Notes: generated from the letters alone by a model not told the origin. Shown: positions 1-9,858, counted from the first letter of the stretch. The stretch is DNA of 64,000 nt from CAYNYM01 sp049366815 (GCA_049366815.1 JBMNCO010000181.1:1-64000); one strand, 5' to 3'. Made by a program: numbers and translations.

Positions 1-3
1 TTC

Positions 4-2958
4 CTAGTCAGGCTCAGCAAGCATTTCTATCAACTCCTCCCGGGTAAAGCTCTTGAGAAGATCGGGGTCGTCCTCCTTCACGATACTCTCCATAAGCCTG
101 CGCTTCCTGTCGATAATGGCCGCTATCTTTTCCTCCAGTGTCCCTTCCGTGACCAGCTTGAAGACCTGGACCCCGCGTCTTTGTCCGATCCGATGGACCC
201 TGTCGGTCGCCTGGTCCTCTTTGGCCGCGTTCCACCAGCGATCGTAGTGGATCACAACAGAAGCGGCCACAAGATCCACCCCTACACCCCCCGCCCTGAG
301 GCTTCCCAGGTATACCAGGCAGTCCGCATCCTTGTTGAACCGTTCGATAATTTCACCGCGGTTTCGGCTCTTCCCGGTCAGGGTTACAAAGCCGATATTT
401 CCATCTCTCAAAAACCGTTCCATGATCTGCAGCATGCCCAGGTACTGGCTGTAGACGACCACCTTCTGACCGCTGCCGAGGCTTTCCACAAGGAGTTCCT
501 TGAAGAGTTCCCATTTTCCGGATTCATACTGATCGTAGTCCTCAAGACCCCCGTCCAGGAGGGCGGGATGGTCGCAAATCTGTTTGAGGATGTTGAGGAG
601 GGCAAAGATGTGCATATAGGGGACAGGCCCATTTTCCTCTTGAAGGGCCTCCAAAAGCGGCCTTCCGCGTGAGGAGATGGCGTCACGGTACAGCTTGACT
701 TGATCCTCGCTCAGGATACAGGCGCGGATGTCCTCTATCTTCTCGGGCAGTTCATGAAGAACCATGCTTTTGCGACGTCGCAGGGTAAAGGGGGCGGTCA
801 GCCGACTCAATTCCGCCCTGCGGGCCTTGTCTTGATTTTGCTGGATCGGGATGACATACCTTTCGCGGAAGGCATCGTCAGGACCCAGATAGCCGGGCAC
901 GGTGAGATCCAGAAGGGCCTTCAACTCGTCCAGGGTGTTTTCGATCGGGGTGCCGGTCAGGCCCATCTTCACGTCCGATCTGACCTCCATGGCAGCCCTG
1001 TAGGCCTGGGTCTGAGGGTTCTTGATAAATTGGATCTCATCGAATACGGCAATTTTGAACTCATACGGCCTCAGGTATGCGATATCACGCCAAAGAATAC
1101 CATAGGAGGTCAGAAGCACGTCAGTCGTCCTCAGGGCATCTTGGAGATCCCGTTGTCCACCATAGTAGACGGAGGCCTTGAGACCGGGTACATGATCCCG
1201 AAACTTGTTCTTCCAGTGGCTCAGGACCGTCGTGGGACAGACAACAAGAAAGGGTTTCTCCGAGCCCTCCTGTTCCTTCAGGACAGACATGAGGGCCATG
1301 ATTTGGTGCGTCTTTCCGAGACCCATCTCGTCACAAAGGAGTCCTCCGAGCCCGTTTTCGACCATAAAACAGGCCCATTCCGCACCTCGCTTTTGGTAAT
1401 CCCGCAAGGTCGAGGTCATGCCCGCAGGGTTCGGAAGGGGAGAGGAAGGCCTGAGTTCCAGGATCCGGGACAAAAGCCTGCTTTGATCATCCTCTCCCAT
1501 GACTGAAAGGGGGAGATCGCTCGTACCTGTCAGCCGCAGGAGATCCATGCGGGAAAATTTTAGGAGCCCCTTGTCTTCTTCAAAGGAAATTCCCGAAAAA
1601 CTGTTCCCGATACCGTCCAGCTCAGATGACCGGCAGTCGATCCAACCCTCCGATGTAGCAATATAGCGCTGACCCTCCCTGCGGGCGGAGAGGATCTCAC
1701 CGAGCCCAACGCTGACATTCCCTGACCCGTATCTCACGGAAAGCCAGCACCAGTTCCGATCCAGGGCCTCGGGCGTGATTTCAATCCGTTCAAACCCTTT
1801 AAAAATCCTTAGGGATTTGACCTTTTCATCAACCTTGAAGTGATCCTCATGGATTTCACGGCCAAAGTCTTCCAGAAAAACCGGGACCTGGGATTTCTTC
1901 AGGACCATCCGGACCGGCGCCCTGAATCGGCGATCGCTTCCCGGGCGTTCCATTTCGGCCATGATGCCCATCTCTTTGATGAAGATGAGGTCTCCGTAGC
2001 GGAATCGTTCGAGATCCTCCCTCTCAAAGAATCGTTCCTGTCCATCTTTCTGGATGAGTCGGATGAGGGGGCGGACCTCCAGGTCCAAGTCGGTGTTCAT
2101 GGTTACATGAAAGAGGGACTTCAGGGGAATGGGGTGGATGGGCATGCCGTTTTGATTGGGGAGGATATCCCTGAAGGCGTTGAGCACACTCTTGACCATG
2201 TGCCTTGGGATGATGATACGCAGCAGGGCACCTTCGGCCTCGCCGGTGCAGACAACCGAAAACAATCCTGACCCTTCCTCCACCGCGGGTCTGAAAGTGC
2301 ATCTTTCCTCATCAAATTCCCGGTGACAATGGTAGGCCATCCGGTACCAAAAGCTCTCGGTAAAGGAAAGCCCCCTTGTCTTGAAACCGCGGTCCAGCAT
2401 CATGCGCTCGCTGTCTGTGAGGGTGAGCCTGGAGAGCATATCGATGATGGAACCACGGTGAGGGGCCCGGTCCTCTTCCGGAAGGGGTGCACATCGTTCC
2501 AGGAATCGGGAACGATCGGCGCCCTGGGACAGGTAGGTGACCTGTTCCTTTCCATCTGAATCATATACCCTCAGGGAGGTCCCATCCGCTCTTTTGAGGA
2601 TGCCGAATTCCATTTCTTCGAGTGTTGCATCCTTTCCGCCGGCCAGGAGAGAAGAAAGCCGATACCAAATACCCGCCCTGAAATCCTCATCCAGATCGGT
2701 TTTGCCCTTCACCTTTTTCAGGGTCTTTATGGCGTTCGACATTTCGAGGAGATGAGGACAGGTTCTCTCCTTTGACAGGGCACAGGAGCAGAAGCGTTGT
2801 GCCGGACGGCCGCGGTTTTCCTGAACATAGACGGCTACTCCGGGCCTCTTATCCCGAGGATCCGGCAAAAGAGCCAGTGCATGACGGTGAAACTCTAATC
2901 GTTTAAAGATGTTGTTTTCATCCCACTCTTCTGATTTTGTTGATGGTATCCTATGCAT
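4..2958 (-). CDS. SNF2-family DEAD/DEAH-box helicase with N-terminal SWIM zinc finger
   Basis: This 984-residue protein is a SNF2/SWI2 superfamily-2 ATPase, expected to translocate on double-stranded DNA and remodel DNA-protein complexes. A SWIM-type zinc motif lies at residues 57-69 (CxC then CPH). A long middle region of unassigned fold follows. The helicase core fills the C-terminal half: Walker A DEMGLGKT near residue 546, a DEIQ box near 639 in place of DEAH, TGTPIENT, and motif VI RVHRIGQ near 922. Bacterial SNF2 proteins often carry SWIM domains and are of comparable size. The gene reads leftward and stops 4 bases from the window edge, so its downstream partners are unseen. The ATG at 2958 is the only upstream start that keeps the N-terminal region. 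The family call is secure; the substrate is unknown. Confidence 0.95.
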   Translation of the reverse strand: MHRIPSTKSEEWDENNIFKRLEFHRHALALLPDPRDKRPGVAVYVQENRGRPAQRFCSCALSKERTCPHLLEMSNAIKTLKKVKGKTDLDEDFRAGIWYRLSSLLAGGKDATLEEMEFGILKRADGTSLRVYDSDGKEQVTYLSQGADRSRFLERCAPLPEEDRAPHRGSIIDMLSRLTLTDSERMMLDRGFKTRGLSFTESFWYRMAYHCHREFDEERCTFRPAVEEGSGLFSVVCTGEAEGALLRIIIPRHMVKSVLNAFRDILPNQNGMPIHPIPLKSLFHVTMNTDLDLEVRPLIRLIQKDGQERFFEREDLERFRYGDLIFIKEMGIMAEMERPGSDRRFRAPVRMVLKKSQVPVFLEDFGREIHEDHFKVDEKVKSLRIFKGFERIEITPEALDRNWCWLSVRYGSGNVSVGLGEILSARREGQRYIATSEGWIDCRSSELDGIGNSFSGISFEEDKGLLKFSRMDLLRLTGTSDLPLSVMGEDDQSRLLSRILELRPSSPLPNPAGMTSTLRDYQKRGAEWACFMVENGLGGLLCDEMGLGKTHQIMALMSVLKEQEGSEKPFLVVCPTTVLSHWKNKFRDHVPGLKASVYYGGQRDLQDALRTTDVLLTSYGILWRDIAYLRPYEFKIAVFDEIQFIKNPQTQAYRAAMEVRSDVKMGLTGTPIENTLDELKALLDLTVPGYLGPDDAFRERYVIPIQQNQDKARRAELSRLTAPFTLRRRKSMVLHELPEKIEDIRACILSEDQVKLYRDAISSRGRPLLEALQEENGPVPYMHIFALLNILKQICDHPALLDGGLEDYDQYESGKWELFKELLVESLGSGQKVVVYSQYLGMLQIMERFLRDGNIGFVTLTGKSRNRGEIIERFNKDADCLVYLGSLRAGGVGVDLVAASVVIHYDRWWNAAKEDQATDRVHRIGQRRGVQVFKLVTEGTLEEKIAAIIDRKRRLMESIVKEDDPDLLKSFTREELIEMLAEPD

Positions 2959-3292
2959 TCTGGTTCCGGACGATTCTTTACATGGTGATCACGGGCAATA
3001 AATTCATTCAGAGACCGGACCCTCTTTCTTCATGGCGGAAAAATATGAAGTCACCCTGGAAGGCCCCGAAACACCCCCAAGGGAAAGGGGGGAGATGCGT
3101 TTATAAAACAGGAGAGAAATATGTTCAACTCCTAAAAAAAAGAAAGGCCCTGACGCAGACCAAGGGAACAATATATGCGATCCGAATGGAATCCTCGTTT
3201 TCTTGTCCAATACCGGTCCGGTCAGATGATTTTTTTCTTGTCATGGCCGTATTTTTCTCATATGACCTAACTCTATCAAAGGGGGGTTGGGG
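2959..3292. other. Divergent intergenic region
   Basis: About 330 bases separate the leftward helicase from the rightward zinc-ribbon gene. I see no convincing reading frame. A possible rightward promoter lies near its right end (listed separately). Confidence 0.5.
3238..3266 (+). promoter_or_regulatory. Possible sigma70-type promoter
   Basis: TTGTCA and TATGAC are separated by 17 bases, about 27 bases upstream of the ATG of the small zinc-ribbon gene. The -35 has one mismatch to consensus. This is sequence resemblance only. Confidence 0.35.
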
Positions 3293-3547
3293 ATGATGAA
3301 ATGCACCATATGCGGAATGATTGTAAGTTCCGTGGAAGAGGCCATCGAAAAGAACTGGATCCTCTCCTTTTACGAAGAGGATGAGTTGCACGGCCCGGCC
3401 TGCTGGGATTGTTCCAAGAGCCTGCTCGAAATCTGCACGAATGGTGATTTCGCCGTGCGCGGGATCTTCAAAGGGAAAATTATCTATCAGGAAAGATGTA
3501 TGGGAAATATTGACGAGCCGCTGTCCATGGGACTCATATTCAACTGA
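3293..3547 (+). CDS. Small zinc-ribbon-like protein of unknown function
   Basis: I do not recognise a named family. The 84-residue product opens with MKCTICGM and has a second CxxC (CWDC) near residue 40, so four cysteines could hold one zinc. A fifth and sixth cysteine lie further on. The rest is acidic and mixed alpha/beta in character, with no membrane segment or signal peptide. A purine-rich Shine-Dalgarno (run of G at 3281-3286) precedes two consecutive ATGs at 3293 and 3296; either could start translation. It stands alone between the helicase and FtsH. Coding character and the ribosome-binding site support a real gene; no function is inferred. Confidence 0.7.
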   Translation: MMKCTICGMIVSSVEEAIEKNWILSFYEEDELHGPACWDCSKSLLEICTNGDFAVRGIFKGKIIYQERCMGNIDEPLSMGLIFN

Positions 3548-3924
3548 GATCGGTCCCTCAAGTCGGACTCGAATTTTATCTCATTCCGTTCCTCTCAGCG
3601 GTCGGATATCAACCGCAATCCTCCCGCCCTCGCAGGGAAACCTGGCGGGTGCCCTGCTCAATAGCTTTACGAGACGCCCGATCGCCGGGACACAAAAGGG
3701 CATTAAGATGACACCACCTCTGCCGGAAAAGGAACATCTTCATCTCGACGTGTCGCGTTGGGGTGCAAGTCTGAACACTTGCCTGACCGTGTTTCACATG
3801 GTGAAAAAATTTCTGCTTTCGTGGTGCATACCTTACCCTCGCGGGCTTTGGGAGCCGGTTGAAAACGAAAGCGAGAACAGCCGAGGACCGTGCATTCGAC
3901 CCCTTTTAAATAAGAGGAGAGATC
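3548..3924. other. Leader/intergenic region upstream of ftsH
   Basis: These 377 bases hold no supported gene. A short hairpin (GCAGGG pairing with CCCTGC around 3634-3660) and an AGAGGAGAG ribosome-binding site just before the ftsH ATG are visible. I could not find a convincing heat-shock promoter. Reading frames crossing the region have the look of chance frames. Confidence 0.5.
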
Positions 3925-5751
3925 ATGGAGAAACATCACAAATTTTCCATCTGGTATATCCTGCTCGGCGTATGGGCCGTATTGATCATTCAGAACTACC
4001 TCCACTCCGCCTTCGCGATCAAAATCATCCCTTACAGTGAGTTCCTGACTCTCCTCAAAGAGCATAAGGTGGCCGAGTTGGCCATCAGCTCCAACCAGAT
4101 TCAGGGCAGGCTGGTTTCGGTCGACGGTGCCTCGGGTAAGGGTGAGCTCTTCAAGACAGTCAGGGTGGATCCGGAGATATCCGAACTCCTCGAACAGTAC
4201 AAGATCGAATTCAAGGGCGAAATGGAGGCAACCTTCCTGAGGGACCTTTTATCCTGGGTCTTCCCGATCTTTCTCTTCATCGGGATATGGTTTTTCCTCA
4301 TGAAGAGGATGACAGGGCAGCAGGCGGGTTTTATGACTCTGGGGAAAAACAAGGCCAAGATCTATGTGGAAAACGAGCTGGGAGTGACCTTCGATGACGC
4401 CGCCGGGGTGGACGAGGCCAAACAGGAACTGATGGAAGTCGTCGAATTTTTAAAGGACCCGGGAAAGTTCACGCAGTTGGGGGGCAAGATGCCACGGGGT
4501 GTCCTCCTCGTGGGGCCTCCCGGGACCGGCAAGACCCTGCTCGCAAAGGCCGTTGCAGGAGAAAGCGGCGTCCCCTTTTTCAGCATGAGCGGGTCGGAAT
4601 TTGTCGAGATGTTCGTGGGCCTGGGGGCGGCCAGGGTCCGGGATCTCTTTGAGCAGGCCCAAAAAAAGGCCCCTTGTATCATCTTTATCGACGAACTTGA
4701 CGCGCTTGGAAAGGCCCGGGGATTCGGAACCATGGGCGGGCATGATGAACGGGAGCAGACCCTTAACCAGCTCCTGGTCGAAATGGACGGTTTTGATCCC
4801 CAGATCGGTGTGATCCTGATGGCGGCCACAAACCGTCCGGAAATACTGGATCCGGCCCTGCTCAGACCGGGACGTTTCGACCGCCATATCCTGGTTGACC
4901 GGCCCGACAAGAAGGGGAGGGAGGAGATCCTCAAGGTCCACCTGAAAGGCATTATCGCGGCGAAGGACCTGGATATTGAAAATTTGGCGGGCATGACACC
5001 CGGTATGGTCGGGGCTGATCTGGCCAATCTGATCAATGAAGCCGCCCTTCTGGCGGTGAGAAGAAAAAAGAGTGAGGTGGGCATGTCCGAATTCGAAGAG
5101 GCCGTTGAGAGGGTCATGGCCGGACTCGAAAAAAAGAATCGCCTCATCAACAGCAAGGAACGAGAAATCGTGGCCTATCACGAGCTGGGGCATGCCGTCA
5201 TTGCCCTTTCCCTGCCCGGAACGGACCCGGTGCAGAAGATTTCCATCATTCCCCGTGGTATCGCCGCCCTGGGCTACACTCTGCAGGTCCCCACCGAGGA
5301 TCGCTTTCTCATGAAGAAAAGTGAATTGCTCAACAAAATCGCCACCCTATTAGGGGGGCGCGCGTCTGAACAGATCATTATCGGCGATATTTCCACAGGT
5401 GCCCACAACGATATTTCAAAGGCCACGGAAATTGCCAGAAGCATGGTCAAGGAATACGGGATGAGCAGCAGGGTGGGACAGGTCTATTTTGCCCGTGAAA
5501 AAGGCCCCGGCTACTTGAATATTCCCTTTGAAGGCCGGAAAGAATACAGCGAGGAAACCGCCCAGCTTATCGACCAGGAAATAAAAGCGATCATCAGCCA
5601 GCAATATGAGAAGGCACTGGAGATCATCGAAAAAGAGAGGCCCGTTCTGGAGAAGGCCGTTTCATTGCTCCTCCAAAAGGAGAAGATCGAAGGGTCCGAA
5701 CTGAAGGCCATCATGGAAGAAACGGCCCGGGCGAGGGGTGACGATGCGTGA
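3925..5751 (+). CDS. ftsH: ATP-dependent zinc metalloprotease FtsH
   Basis: This is a membrane-anchored AAA+ protease that degrades misfolded membrane proteins and short-lived regulators in the cytoplasm. At 608 residues it matches the family. A first membrane helix lies near residues 9-27 and a second near 105-127, with a short periplasmic domain between them. The AAA module carries Walker A GPPGTGKT near 196, a DE Walker B (FIDELDALG) and the second region of homology ending RPGRFDR near 320. The M41 peptidase zinc motif HELGH lies near 418. The ATG follows an AGAGGAGAG ribosome-binding site. A CbpM-like gene lies 126 bases downstream on the same strand and dnaJ converges on it, giving a small proteostasis neighbourhood. 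Confidence 0.98.
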   Translation: MEKHHKFSIWYILLGVWAVLIIQNYLHSAFAIKIIPYSEFLTLLKEHKVAELAISSNQIQGRLVSVDGASGKGELFKTVRVDPEISELLEQYKIEFKGEMEATFLRDLLSWVFPIFLFIGIWFFLMKRMTGQQAGFMTLGKNKAKIYVENELGVTFDDAAGVDEAKQELMEVVEFLKDPGKFTQLGGKMPRGVLLVGPPGTGKTLLAKAVAGESGVPFFSMSGSEFVEMFVGLGAARVRDLFEQAQKKAPCIIFIDELDALGKARGFGTMGGHDEREQTLNQLLVEMDGFDPQIGVILMAATNRPEILDPALLRPGRFDRHILVDRPDKKGREEILKVHLKGIIAAKDLDIENLAGMTPGMVGADLANLINEAALLAVRRKKSEVGMSEFEEAVERVMAGLEKKNRLINSKEREIVAYHELGHAVIALSLPGTDPVQKISIIPRGIAALGYTLQVPTEDRFLMKKSELLNKIATLLGGRASEQIIIGDISTGAHNDISKATEIARSMVKEYGMSSRVGQVYFAREKGPGYLNIPFEGRKEYSEETAQLIDQEIKAIISQQYEKALEIIEKERPVLEKAVSLLLQKEKIEGSELKAIMEETARARGDDA

Positions 5752-5877
5752 CAAGTTTTCCCCCGTCGATATAGTATGGAGGCCTAACCCTCGGTCCTGG
5801 GGTGTGAAGGCCTGTGAGGAAAGGCGGAAGAGAGACTTTCCCCTTGGCAATGGATTTACACAGGGAGACAAGAGTAG

Positions 5878-6195
5878 ATGACAAAGGAATTTTGGAGTGT
5901 GACCGAAGTGATTGAACGCTTCGAGGTTGAGGAACGCTTCATTCAAGAATTGGAGGAAGAAGAGGTCCTGTGTCCGACCTGCCATGAAGAAGCACCTACC
6001 AAACGCTTCTCATCGGTGGAAGTGGAGAAGCTTCGCCTGGCCAAGATGCTCGTGGAGGAGATGGGGGTAAACCTGCCGGGGGTGGATATCATACTGAGGA
6101 TGAGACAAAACATGATCGATATGAGAAGACAGTTTGATGCCATTCTTGAGGACCTGGCCAGGCATTTCAGGGAAACAGGCGGAGGCCGGCCTTGA
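5878..6195 (+). CDS. CbpM-like MerR-type chaperone modulator
   Basis: The 105-residue product resembles the small CbpM/MerR-like proteins that bind the J-domain of CbpA/DnaJ-type co-chaperones. The N-terminal half (ENxx-like start SVTEVIERFEVEERFI) has the MerR helix-turn-helix character. A hydrophobic helix follows (LAKMLVEEMGVNLPGVDIIL), then a C-terminal coiled helix (MRQNMIDMRRQFDAIL). One CxxC occurs near residue 36. ATG at 5878 follows a GGGAGACAAGAGT Shine-Dalgarno. In Escherichia coli cbpM sits beside cbpA; here the gene faces dnaJ tail to tail across 48 bases, and lies downstream of ftsH. That context favours the modulator role over a DNA-binding MerR regulator, but I cannot exclude the latter. 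Confidence 0.75.
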   Translation: MTKEFWSVTEVIERFEVEERFIQELEEEEVLCPTCHEEAPTKRFSSVEVEKLRLAKMLVEEMGVNLPGVDIILRMRQNMIDMRRQFDAILEDLARHFRETGGGRP

Positions 6196-6243
6196 AAAAA
6201 AGAATTCCCCCGGAATCTGTGCAGGACATGTGATCCGCGCCTT

Positions 6244-7383
6244 TTACAGCCTTATCGAGCCTCTCACGTCCTCTTTGTAAAACTTGTCCATTTTTTCCGC
6301 CGCTTCGAGAATTTCCTTATCATCCGTCTTCGGGACCTTGACCACGAGTTTCAGCATCAGGTCACCCCTTTGTCTGTTCTTGACATTCGGTGCACCTTTG
6401 CCCTTCAACTTGAGAATCTGGCCGCTCTGGCTCCCGGGAGGCACCTTGACCCTGACCTGACCGTCCACGGTGGGGACCGTGACGGTTGCGCCGGCCATGG
6501 CCTCCCGCACGGTGACCGGGACATCCATATAAAGAGTGTCCCCGTCTCTGTTCAGAAATGGATGCTCCCTGACGTGGATCAGGAGATAAAGATCCCCAGG
6601 CTTACCTCCGTTCAGGCCCGGTTCTCCCTTCCCCGCCACCCTGACTCTGGAACCCTCCTTGACCCCTTTCGGAATCACCACCCGGATCCGATCGGTCCCT
6701 AGGACTTGACCACCCCCGCCGCATTGGGGGCAAGGCCTCCCGATCTGTCCATGGCCATGGCACTGGGGGCAGGGCTTGGTGAAGTGCATGGGTCCCTGGG
6801 CAACCTGCACCCTGCCCGACCCCCCGCACATGGCGCACGTGGTCATGTGGCTTTTGGGGTCCGCTCCCGATCCCTGGCAACCGGGACAGGTCGTCGGTCT
6901 TTGCATGGACAATTCCGTTTCAAACCCATTGAGGGCCGAAATCAGATCGATCGTCATCTCGTGCTCAAGATCCCGCCCTCTTCGACCTTCGGCAGCCCTG
7001 GATCCGCCTCGGCCCATGCCGGAACCGAACAGATCCCCAAAAATATCTTCATAGTTGCTATATTGGCCAATATCCTGCCAGCCGCCGCCCTCTGACCCGG
7101 CCTGCTGTTGATAGGCACCCCACTTCTTGTATTCCCTGGCCTTTTCCGCATCAAATCCGGACTGGAGGGCATCCTCGCCGAACTCATCATAGAGTTTCCT
7201 TTTTTCCTCATTCCCCAGGCAGTCGTAGGCTGCGGAGATGTCCTTGAATTTCTGCTCCGCCTCCTTATTCCCGGGATTGATGTCCGGATGCCATTTCCTC
7301 GCCGCTTTTCGATAGGCCTTTTTGATCTGATCCTTTGAGGCATCCCTGGGGACACCCAATATTTCATAGAAGTCTCTAGCCAT
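6244..7383 (-). CDS. dnaJ: Chaperone protein DnaJ (Hsp40)
   Basis: This is the co-chaperone that stimulates DnaK ATPase and delivers unfolded substrates. The J-domain (residues 3-66) contains the HPD tripeptide (KWHPDINPG). A Gly/Phe-rich linker follows, then a zinc-binding region with four CxxCxGxG repeats at about 164-226 (CPGCQGSG, CAMCGGSG, CPQCHGHG, CPQCGGGG). The C-terminal peptide-binding domains complete the 379 residues. I placed the start at the ATG at 7383 (MARDFYEILG), as in the family, rather than at an upstream in-frame ATG at 7425. It converges with the CbpM-like gene. A dnaK or grpE neighbour is not in this window. Confidence 0.96.
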   Translation of the reverse strand: MARDFYEILGVPRDASKDQIKKAYRKAARKWHPDINPGNKEAEQKFKDISAAYDCLGNEEKRKLYDEFGEDALQSGFDAEKAREYKKWGAYQQQAGSEGGGWQDIGQYSNYEDIFGDLFGSGMGRGGSRAAEGRRGRDLEHEMTIDLISALNGFETELSMQRPTTCPGCQGSGADPKSHMTTCAMCGGSGRVQVAQGPMHFTKPCPQCHGHGQIGRPCPQCGGGGQVLGTDRIRVVIPKGVKEGSRVRVAGKGEPGLNGGKPGDLYLLIHVREHPFLNRDGDTLYMDVPVTVREAMAGATVTVPTVDGQVRVKVPPGSQSGQILKLKGKGAPNVKNRQRGDLMLKLVVKVPKTDDKEILEAAEKMDKFYKEDVRGSIRL

Positions 7384-7512
7384 GGAAGTTACCACCTGAT
7401 AGAGGCATGGATTCCGACCCCCCAAGGGAGCGCATCCTTCGCGTGAGATCTCGAAATTTCACAATTAAGGAAGACAAATGCATCCGTTTTGCTTTGAAAA
7501 GGCTCCCCCTCG

Positions 7513-9147
7513 TCAGGAACCCGTTTCGAATACTCCGCGTATTTTTTTAAGGATATCCTTATACTTATAGGGCTTGGAGATAAAGCCCGCCGCCCCGGCC
7601 TGCAAGGTCTCCTGGACCCTTTTGTTATCTGAATAGCCACTGGCAATGATAACTTTTGCCCCCGGGTCTATCCATAAAAGCTCCTTAAGGCACTTATGGC
7701 CCCCCATTCCGGGCATGTTCAAGTCCAGGATAACCATATCGATATCATGACCCTTTTGCCTGTAAATTTCAATGGCTTCTTCGCCACTGGCGGCGGTGAG
7801 TGTGTGATAGCCGAAGCGGTCCAGTATGTCCTGGACCACCTCCAAAACGGTCTGCTCATCGTCGACGAGCAGGATTCGTTCGCTTCCGCGTGCAACCTGT
7901 TGATCCGCCTTCTCTTCCTCTACCCTTTCCACTTTTTCCATACTCAGGACAGGAAAATAGACATCAAAGGTCGTTCCGATTCCCGGTTGCGTTGAGCACG
8001 TGACATAGCCGCCGTGATTGTTCACGATGCCGTAAACCATGGCCAGGCCGAGGCCCGTGCCCTTTCCGACATCCTTTGTCGTGAAAAAGGGTTCGAATAT
8101 GTGGTTCAGGGTCTCCTCGTCCATGCCGAAACCGGTATCGGTGATCCTCATCAGGACATATTGCCCCATTTTGGCTCCCACATGGGTCTTGCAATACCTT
8201 TCATCCAACCTGATGTTTGAGGTCTCAATGACGAGCTTTCCCCCCTCGGGCATGGCATCCCGGGCATTGACTCCGAGATTCATGATGATCTGTTCGATCT
8301 GCACGGGATCGGCATTGATGGCCCGCAGATCTTCATCGAGTTTCAATTCGATGCTGATCATCTTCGGGATGGTACGCTTGAGGAGTTCGGATACGGCCCT
8401 GACAGAGTGGTTCAGGTCTACTTGCCTGAGTTCACTTTGGACTTTCCGGCTGAACACGAGGAGCTGTTTGGTCAGCTCCGAGGCCTTCTGGGATGACCGA
8501 TCAATGGCCTTTAACTTTGAATATTCAGGATCCTCTGGACTCTTACTCATGAGGAGGATTTGAGTGTACCCGGAGATGGCCTGAAGGATGTTGTTAAAAT
8601 CATGGGCGATCCCACCGGCCAAGGTCCCTATGGCCTCCATCTTGTGGGCATGGGTCAACTGTGCTTCCAGGGCCTTTTTTTCGGAGATGTCCCTGAGTAT
8701 GACAAGGATACCGGAAATCCTTCCGTGCTGATCGTCAACCCCTGATGCGCTGATGCTCACCTCACGGAGACGGCCGTCCTTGGTGAATCGTTTGGTCTCA
8801 AAGCCTTGATAGGATAGGCCCTCACGAATCAGGGCATGGACCATGGCCATGGTCCTTTCCTTTTCAGATTCGGGAATCATCGGAATAGGCTTGCCCCTGA
8901 CGTCTTCTTTGGTCCACCCGAAGGACCTCGTAAAGGCGGGGTTTATATAACACGTCTTGCCCTCCAGGTCATAGATGACGATGGCATCGGGCGAAGAATC
9001 GAGAAATGAACGGTAAAGCTCTTCAGACCTCCTGGACTCTTCATAAAGGCCTTTATATTTCCCATTGTCGTCTTGAAGCGCAATCTCGGCCTGTTCCAGG
9101 ACTTTGATTTTCTGTTCCAGTTCCTGATAGGTGGGTTTCGTGGGCAT
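7513..9147 (-). CDS. Hybrid sensor histidine kinase: PAS, HisKA, HATPase, REC
   Basis: This is a cytoplasmic two-component hybrid kinase of 544 residues. A short N-terminal coiled coil (ELEQKIKVLEQ) leads into a PAS domain at about 45-160 with the usual FTRSFGWTKED segment. The HisKA dimerisation helix carries the phospho-acceptor histidine in GGIAHDFNN near residue 181. The HATPase domain shows the N, G1 (DTGFGMD) and G2 (GKGTGLGLA) boxes. A receiver domain follows, with the phosphorylatable Asp in LDLNMPG near 474. No membrane segment is present. The start at 9147 is preceded by GAGGAGGGA, better than a longer in-frame frame from 9243. No cognate regulator gene is adjacent, so its output is unknown. 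Confidence 0.93.
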   Translation of the reverse strand: MPTKPTYQELEQKIKVLEQAEIALQDDNGKYKGLYEESRRSEELYRSFLDSSPDAIVIYDLEGKTCYINPAFTRSFGWTKEDVRGKPIPMIPESEKERTMAMVHALIREGLSYQGFETKRFTKDGRLREVSISASGVDDQHGRISGILVILRDISEKKALEAQLTHAHKMEAIGTLAGGIAHDFNNILQAISGYTQILLMSKSPEDPEYSKLKAIDRSSQKASELTKQLLVFSRKVQSELRQVDLNHSVRAVSELLKRTIPKMISIELKLDEDLRAINADPVQIEQIIMNLGVNARDAMPEGGKLVIETSNIRLDERYCKTHVGAKMGQYVLMRITDTGFGMDEETLNHIFEPFFTTKDVGKGTGLGLAMVYGIVNNHGGYVTCSTQPGIGTTFDVYFPVLSMEKVERVEEEKADQQVARGSERILLVDDEQTVLEVVQDILDRFGYHTLTAASGEEAIEIYRQKGHDIDMVILDLNMPGMGGHKCLKELLWIDPGAKVIIASGYSDNKRVQETLQAGAAGFISKPYKYKDILKKIRGVFETGS

Positions 9148-9380
9148 TTCCTTTGCTGATCCCTCCTCGATCAAAGCTGACACCCGCACAATACTAGAAT
9201 CCGGAGTACAGTCAATGGAATTTTGTGGGAAATATCCTGTCAATTTACGACTTGGAATGTGAGAAACAATATACTAAGATTGAAAAGAAAGGAGAAATAT
9301 ATTGACCCGGTCATCCCTGATGACGCGGGATCTTCTGACAACAGGATACTGTTTGATACTCATGAGAAGGAGGTCAATGA

Positions 9381-9851
9381 ATGGGAGGAAAAATTTTGGT
9401 GGCACTGGACGACTCTGAAAACTCTATGCGGGCCGTGGAGTATGTGGCACGCAACCTGTCTTCGGACAAGGAAATCACCCTGTTCAGCGTTCTTTCGGAC
9501 ACGGCTGCGCTCTGTGAAATGAACAGTCCCGAATTGACGCCGCACTTTTTGTCCCAACAGCACATCTTCTGCTCACTGGAGGCCAAGAAGAAGGATCTGT
9601 TGCATGAGGCACAAAAAAAGGCCAAGGATATCCTCGAAAAGGCGGGCTTTGGGCAAGACAAGATCACCCTCAAGATTGAGACAAAGGACAAGGGAGTTGC
9701 CAGGGATATCGTGAACAAGGCCAAGTCCGGTTATGACACGGTGGTGTTGGGAAGACGCGGTATCTCAAGCATCCAGGAAGTCCTCCTTGGAAGCATTTCC
9801 CAAAAAGTCCTGCATCTTTCAAAAGACTTTACATTAATTCTGGTCAACTAG
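9381..9851 (+). CDS. Universal stress protein (UspA family)
   Basis: The 156-residue product has the UspA Rossmann-like fold signature: an N-terminal ILVALDDS strand-loop, and the C-terminal GRRGxS...GSxS ATP-binding pattern (VLGRRGISSIQEVLLGSIS). That pattern suggests an ATP-binding member. Such proteins are cytoplasmic and are made under starvation or stress. An AAGGAGGTC ribosome-binding site lies 6 bases upstream of the ATG. The upstream region contains a small palindrome (GTCATCCCTGATGAC at about 9310), which could be an operator. The gene ends 7 bases from the oppositely oriented ferredoxin gene. The family assignment is secure; the specific role is not known. Confidence 0.93.
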   Translation: MGGKILVALDDSENSMRAVEYVARNLSSDKEITLFSVLSDTAALCEMNSPELTPHFLSQQHIFCSLEAKKKDLLHEAQKKAKDILEKAGFGQDKITLKIETKDKGVARDIVNKAKSGYDTVVLGRRGISSIQEVLLGSISQKVLHLSKDFTLILVN

Positions 9852-9858
9852 CATTATT

